Of a stretch of DNA of 64,000 bases, positions 60,395-64,000 are shown piece after piece. The translations under genes were made by a program, and so were the position numbers. Numbering within the stretch: the stretch's first letter is position 1; every line of letters begins with the position of its first letter. The notes under the pieces were generated by a model. It was not told where the DNA came from, did not search any database, and worked only from the letters and a program-made list of their open reading frames with translations. The stretch spans positions 3,472,001-3,536,000 of the forward strand of contig NZ_CP017186.1 in NCBI RefSeq assembly GCF_001729745.1, read 5' to 3'. Source of the DNA: Enterobacter hormaechei subsp. hoffmannii (GTDB lineage Bacteria > Pseudomonadota > Gammaproteobacteria > Enterobacterales > Enterobacteriaceae).

Positions 60395-60625
60395 ATGCAA
60401 CAGATCGCGATCGCCAAACCCTATCGGCACTTAAAAGTGGGTTACTTCAGAAAACGTCATGAAGACCGTAAAACGAAAATTCCAAAACGCTACAGCGTAC
60501 ACGCAGCGCTAAGCCTGAAAGGCGACTGGCTTGAACAAGCGGGATTTACCACCAACTCGCAGGTTCGGGTGGGCGTCGAGCACGGAAAAATCATCATTGA
60601 ATTAATAGCGGAAGATGCCTCGTAA
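60395..60625 (+). CDS. SymE-family type I toxin-like protein
   Basis: A 76-residue protein with the SymE/AbrB-like core LKGDWLEQAGFTTNSQVRVGVEHGKIIIEL (41-70, cited in parts). SymE of E. coli (113 residues) is an SOS-induced protein that affects RNA and the nucleoid, and is held down by the antisense RNA SymR. This one is short, with a basic N-terminus (RHLKVGYFRKRHEDRKTKIPKRY) and no C-terminal extension. GGAGAG precedes the ATG. It stands alone between ygbA and mutS, behind a LexA-like box. No antisense RNA promoter was identified with certainty. Confidence 0.75.
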   Translation: MQQIAIAKPYRHLKVGYFRKRHEDRKTKIPKRYSVHAALSLKGDWLEQAGFTTNSQVRVGVEHGKIIIELIAEDAS

Positions 60626-60738
60626 AGTCGTGACTTTTTTCTGCGCCGCACCTTTTTTTCATGCGACAATAGAAGGAACAATCGGCCATTGAGCCGCTCA
60701 AAGCGTAATATTTTCAAAGAAATGGATATCATAACTCC

Positions 60739-63300
60739 ATGAGCACAATCGACAATTTCGACGCGCATACGCCGATGATGCAGCAGTACCTGAAGCTGAA
60801 GGCACAGCATCCGGAAATTCTGCTGTTTTACCGTATGGGCGATTTTTACGAGCTTTTTTATGACGATGCGAAACGTGCGTCTCAGCTGCTCGACATTTCT
60901 CTGACGAAACGTGGCGCGTCGGCAGGCGAGCCCATCCCGATGGCGGGTATCCCGCATCACGCGGTTGAAAACTATCTGGCGAAGCTGGTGAACCAGGGCG
61001 AGTCTGTCGCTATCTGCGAACAAATTGGCGACCCGGCCACGTCGAAAGGCCCCGTTGAGCGCAAGGTCGTACGCATCGTGACGCCGGGAACCATCAGCGA
61101 TGAAGCCCTGCTTCAGGAGCGCCAGGATAACCTGCTGGCGGCGATCTGGCAGGACGGTAAAGGGTTTGGCTACGCCACGCTGGATATCAGCTCCGGTCGT
61201 TTTCGCCTGAGTGAACCGGCTGACCGTGAAACCATGGCGGCTGAACTACAGCGCACTAATCCGGCAGAACTGCTTTATGCAGAGGATTTCGCCGAGATGG
61301 CGCTGATTGAAGGTCGCCGCGGCCTGCGTCGTCGTCCACTGTGGGAGTTCGAAATTGATACCGCGCGCCAGCAGCTGAACCTGCAATTTGGCACGCGCGA
61401 TTTGATTGGCTTTGGTGTGGAAAATGCCCCGCGCGGGCTATGTGCCGCAGGCTGCCTGTTGCAGTACGTGAAGGATACGCAGCGTACCGCCCTGCCCCAT
61501 ATCCGTTCAATTACCATGGAGCGTCAGCAGGACAGCATCATCATGGATGCCGCCACGCGCCGCAACCTGGAGATCACGCAGAACCTCGCTGGCGGCATGG
61601 AAAATACGCTGGCGTCGGTTCTTGACAGCACGGTTACCCCCATGGGCAGCCGTATGCTCAAACGCTGGCTGCATATGCCGATCCGCAACACCGAAACGCT
61701 GATTGGCCGTCAGCAAACCATTGCCGCATTGCAGGATCGTTACACCGAATTGCAGCCGGTGCTGCGTCAGGTGGGTGACCTTGAGCGTATCCTGGCGCGC
61801 CTGGCATTGCGTACCGCGCGTCCACGCGATCTCGCCCGTATGCGTCACGCTTTCCAGCAGTTGCCGGAACTGCGCGCTCAGCTGGGAGAGATCGACAGCG
61901 CGCCAGTGCAAAAGCTGCGCGAAACCATGGGCGAATTTACCGAGCTTCGCGAACTGCTGGAACGCGCCATCATTGATGCGCCGCCTGTTCTGGTGCGGGA
62001 TGGCGGGGTTATTGCTCCGGGTTATAACGAAGAGCTGGACGAATGGCGTGCGCTGGCCGATGGCGCGACGGATTATCTGGATAAGCTGGAAATCCGCGAG
62101 CGTGAACGTCTGGGGCTCGACACCCTGAAAGTCGGCTACAACGCCGTACACGGTTACTATATCCAGATCAGTCGTGGGCAGAGCCACCTGGCACCGATTC
62201 ACTACGTTCGCCGCCAGACGCTGAAAAATGCCGAGCGCTACATTATTCCCGAGCTGAAAGAGTACGAAGACAAAGTGCTCACGTCGAAAGGTAAAGCGCT
62301 GGCGCTGGAGAAACAGCTGTATGACGAGCTGTTCGACATCCTGTTGCCGCATCTGGCTGACCTTCAAATGAGCGCCGCTGCGCTGGCCGAGCTGGATGTG
62401 CTGGTAAACCTGGCCGAGCGCGCCGAAACGCTGAACTACACCTGTCCAACCTTTACTGACAAGCCCGGCATTCGCATTACCGAAGGTCGCCATCCGGTGG
62501 TTGAGCAGGTGCTGAACGAGCCGTTTATTGCCAACCCGTTGAACCTGTCACCGCAGCGAAGAATGCTGATCATTACCGGCCCCAATATGGGCGGTAAAAG
62601 TACCTATATGCGCCAGACAGCCCTTATCGCGCTGCTCGCCTACATCGGCAGCTACGTTCCGGCGCAGAAGGTTGAGATTGGCCCTGTCGACCGTATCTTC
62701 ACCCGTGTGGGTGCGGCGGACGATCTGGCGAGCGGTCGCTCTACCTTTATGGTCGAGATGACCGAAACCGCCAACATTCTGCATAACGCGACAGAGAACA
62801 GTCTGGTGTTGATGGACGAAGTAGGACGCGGTACCTCCACCTATGACGGCCTGTCCCTGGCCTGGGCGTGCGCGGAAAGTCTGGCGAATAAAATCAAGGC
62901 GCTGACGCTGTTCGCGACGCACTATTTCGAACTGACACAGCTGCCAGAGAAAATGGAAGGCGTGGCTAACGTCCACCTTGATGCGCTTGAGCACGGCGAC
63001 ACCATCGCCTTTATGCACACGGTGCAGGACGGCGCGGCAAGCAAGAGCTATGGCCTGGCCGTCGCCGCGCTGGCGGGTGTGCCGAAAGAGGTGATTAAGC
63101 GCGCGCGTCAGAAATTGCGTGAGCTGGAAAGTTTGTCACCGAATGCGGCAGCTACGCAGATAGATGGTACGCAGATGTCACTGCTGGCGGTGCCGGAAGA
63201 GACATCTCCGGCTGTGGAAGCGCTGGAAAATCTCGATCCGGATTCGCTGACGCCGCGTCAGGCGCTGGAGTGGATTTATCGGTTGAAGAGTCTGGTTTAG
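60739..63300 (+). CDS. mutS: MutS, DNA mismatch recognition ATPase
   Basis: An 853-residue protein starting methyl-directed mismatch repair. The mismatch-contact motif Phe36-x-Glu38 is in RMGDFYELF. The ABC-type ATPase has Walker [14 protein letters not shown] (near 614-626), signature [14 protein letters not shown], Walker [17 protein letters not shown] and the helix-turn-helix after [11 protein letters not shown]. The C-terminal tetramerisation tail ([18 protein letters not shown]) is intact. The length equals E. coli MutS. Confidence 0.97.
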   Translation: MSTIDNFDAHTPMMQQYLKLKAQHPEILLFYRMGDFYELFYDDAKRASQLLDISLTKRGASAGEPIPMAGIPHHAVENYLAKLVNQGESVAICEQIGDPATSKGPVERKVVRIVTPGTISDEALLQERQDNLLAAIWQDGKGFGYATLDISSGRFRLSEPADRETMAAELQRTNPAELLYAEDFAEMALIEGRRGLRRRPLWEFEIDTARQQLNLQFGTRDLIGFGVENAPRGLCAAGCLLQYVKDTQRTALPHIRSITMERQQDSIIMDAATRRNLEITQNLAGGMENTLASVLDSTVTPMGSRMLKRWLHMPIRNTETLIGRQQTIAALQDRYTELQPVLRQVGDLERILARLALRTARPRDLARMRHAFQQLPELRAQLGEIDSAPVQKLRETMGEFTELRELLERAIIDAPPVLVRDGGVIAPGYNEELDEWRALADGATDYLDKLEIRERERLGLDTLKVGYNAVHGYYIQISRGQSHLAPIHYVRRQTLKNAERYIIPELKEYEDKVLTSKGKALALEKQLYDELFDILLPHLADLQMSAAALAELDVLVNLAERAETLNYTCPTFTDKPGIRITEGRHPVVEQVLNEPFIANPLNLSPQRRMLIITGPNMGGKSTYMRQTALIALLAYIGSYVPAQKVEIGPVDRIFTRVGAADDLASGRSTFMVEMTETANILHNATENSLVLMDEVGRGTSTYDGLSLAWACAESLANKIKALTLFATHYFELTQLPEKMEGVANVHLDALEHGDTIAFMHTVQDGAASKSYGLAVAALAGVPKEVIKRARQKLRELESLSPNAAATQIDGTQMSLLAVPEETSPAVEALENLDPDSLTPRQALEWIYRLKSLV

Positions 63301-63317
63301 TTCTCTGCGGTCTTTTT

Positions 63318-63439
63318 TGCCGGGTGGCGGCTTCGCCTTACCCGGCCTACAAAACCCGTAGGCCCGGTAAGCGTAGCGCCACCGGGCAAAAGATCGCACA
63401 ATATTAACGCCCGGTAAGCGCAGCGCCTCCGGGCTTTTT
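63318..63439. repeat. Triple REP/BIME cluster between mutS and the decarboxylase locus
   Basis: Three REP-type units in succession: GCCGGGTGGCGGCTTCGCCTTACCCGGC, GTAGGCCCGGTAAGCGTAGCGCCACCGGGC and GCCCGGTAAGCGCAGCGCCTCCGGGC. The last is followed by TTTTTATT. They fill the convergent gap and could terminate both flanking transcripts. Confidence 0.9.
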
Positions 63440-63440
63440 A

Positions 63441-63662
63441 TTACAGCAGCGGCGGGATCGTCGGCACCTGCGGTGCTTCATCAATATCCTTCTGCGTCAT
63501 GCGGAACGCTTCCGGGTAATGCTCACGGCTGGTACGGCGCAGCGGTTCGGTATCGCGCCAGGTATACAGACAGTGCTGACACTGGTATACCGTCCAGACA
63601 CCTTTCACCGGTGATGTTGCCATCACCTCAATATGTTCATCGGCACAACGTGGACAAATCAT
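63441..63662 (-). CDS. Hydroxyarylic acid decarboxylase subunit D (BsdD/EcdD-like)
   Basis: A 73-residue zinc-ribbon-like protein with Cys pairs CPRC (3-6) and CQHC (28-31), in the family of small D subunits of non-oxidative hydroxyarylic acid decarboxylases (YclD/BsdD, EcdD). The pad/ecd locus sits next to mutS in some E. coli, including O157, which fits. AAGGAGGAAAAA precedes the ATG, and the partial UbiD-type gene lies ten bases upstream. Confidence 0.85.
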   Translation of the reverse strand: MICPRCADEHIEVMATSPVKGVWTVYQCQHCLYTWRDTEPLRRTSREHYPEAFRMTQKDIDEAPQVPTIPPLL

Positions 63663-63672
63663 TTTTTCCTCC

Positions 63673-64000
63673 TTATTGACGTGCCGCCAGCATCGCGGTC
63701 AGTTTTTCGGCCCAGGCTTTGGTTTCAGGGAGATCCTGTACCGGCTGGCTGTAGTGACCACGGTTGTCCGGAGCGACAGGGGTGGTGGCATCAATGATCA
63801 GCTTGTCAGTGATCCCCGCCGGGCTGGAGCCGGGGTCAAGCTCCAGCACAGACATATTCGGTAGCTGCACCAGATCGCCAGCCGGATTGACCTTCGATGA
63901 CAGCGCCCACATCACCTGCGGCAGGTTAAACGGATCGACGTCCTCATCCACCATAATCACCATTTTCACGTAACCCAGACCGTGTGGCGTGGTCATGGCG
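63673..64000 (-). CDS. Hydroxyarylic acid decarboxylase subunit C, UbiD family (C-terminal part only)
   Basis: The frame enters from the window edge; 108 residues of the C-terminus are present. VKMVIMVDEDVDPFNLPQVMWALSSKV is a classic UbiD C-terminal block (prenylated-FMN decarboxylases), and DPGSSPAGITDKLIIDATTPV follows. UbiD-type C subunits decarboxylate vanillate, 4-hydroxybenzoate or protocatechuate, and need a UbiX-like partner (subunit B), presumably just beyond the window. The start codon is outside the window. Confidence 0.88.
   Translation of the reverse strand, partial: AMTTPHGLGYVKMVIMVDEDVDPFNLPQVMWALSSKVNPAGDLVQLPNMSVLELDPGSSPAGITDKLIIDATTPVAPDNRGHYSQPVQDLPETKAWAEKLTAMLAARQ

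Overview
The window is a stretch of enterobacterial chromosome, most like Enterobacter or a close relative. Almost every protein is near-identical in length and order to the Escherichia coli ygaM-to-mutS region (nrdHIEF, proVWX, emrRAB, luxS, gshA, argQZYV-serV type tRNAs, csrA, alaS, recX, recA, pncC, mltB, srl/gut, norRVW, hyc/hyp, fhlA, mutS). Several insertions and losses typical of a different genus distinguish it. No rRNA, CRISPR array, phage or plasmid backbone is visible; the only complete mobile element is one IS481-type insertion sequence.

Layout. 1-4.3 kb: end of ygaM, then the class Ib ribonucleotide reductase operon nrdHIEF behind two NrdR-like boxes. 4.5-7.9 kb: osmoprotectant importer proVWX. 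8-13 kb: an MFS exporter and the emrRAB multidrug efflux operon. 13-14.6 kb: a small unknown reading frame cut by the IS element. 14.6-18 kb: luxS, sRNA micA, gshA, yqaA, yqaB. 18-18.7 kb: four identical tRNA-Arg(ACG) genes in a 141-bp tandem array plus tRNA-Ser(GCU), read from a strong stringent-type promoter. 19-24.4 kb: csrA, alaS, recX, recA (LexA box), pncC. 24.5-27.1 kb: an extra ABC metal importer, absent from this site in E. coli K-12 as I know it, with a Zur-like operator and a 35-residue membrane microprotein overlapping its first gene. 27.2-35 kb: mltB, the sorbitol PTS operon srlAEBD-gutM-srlR-gutQ, and norR. 35-37.8 kb: norVW (nitric oxide reductase) behind three NorR sites and a sigma-54 promoter.

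37.9-60 kb is a hydrogen-metabolism region. It contains hydN-hypF followed immediately by a NiCoT nickel permease; the ascG/ascFB beta-glucoside system; hycABCDEFGHI (formate hydrogenlyase, Ni-Fe hydrogenase 3); the divergent hypABCDE maturation operon; and fhlA. Sigma-54 promoters stand before hyc and hyp, with a weaker one before hydN. Formate sensed by FhlA would switch on hydrogenase structural genes, maturation factors and, by inference, nickel uptake together.

60-64 kb: ygbA (NsrR-like site), a SymE-family toxin-like gene with a LexA-like box, mutS, and the start (on the minus strand) of a hydroxyarylic acid decarboxylase locus truncated by the window end.

Intergenic gaps hold REP/BIME units and a second family of GC-rich palindromes built on CCCTCWCCC. 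One of the latter encodes the last residues of HycI. The least explained items are the Zur-type zinc importer with its microprotein, the SOS-type SymE gene, the nickel permease fused to the hydN-hypF unit, and the IS-disrupted small gene.
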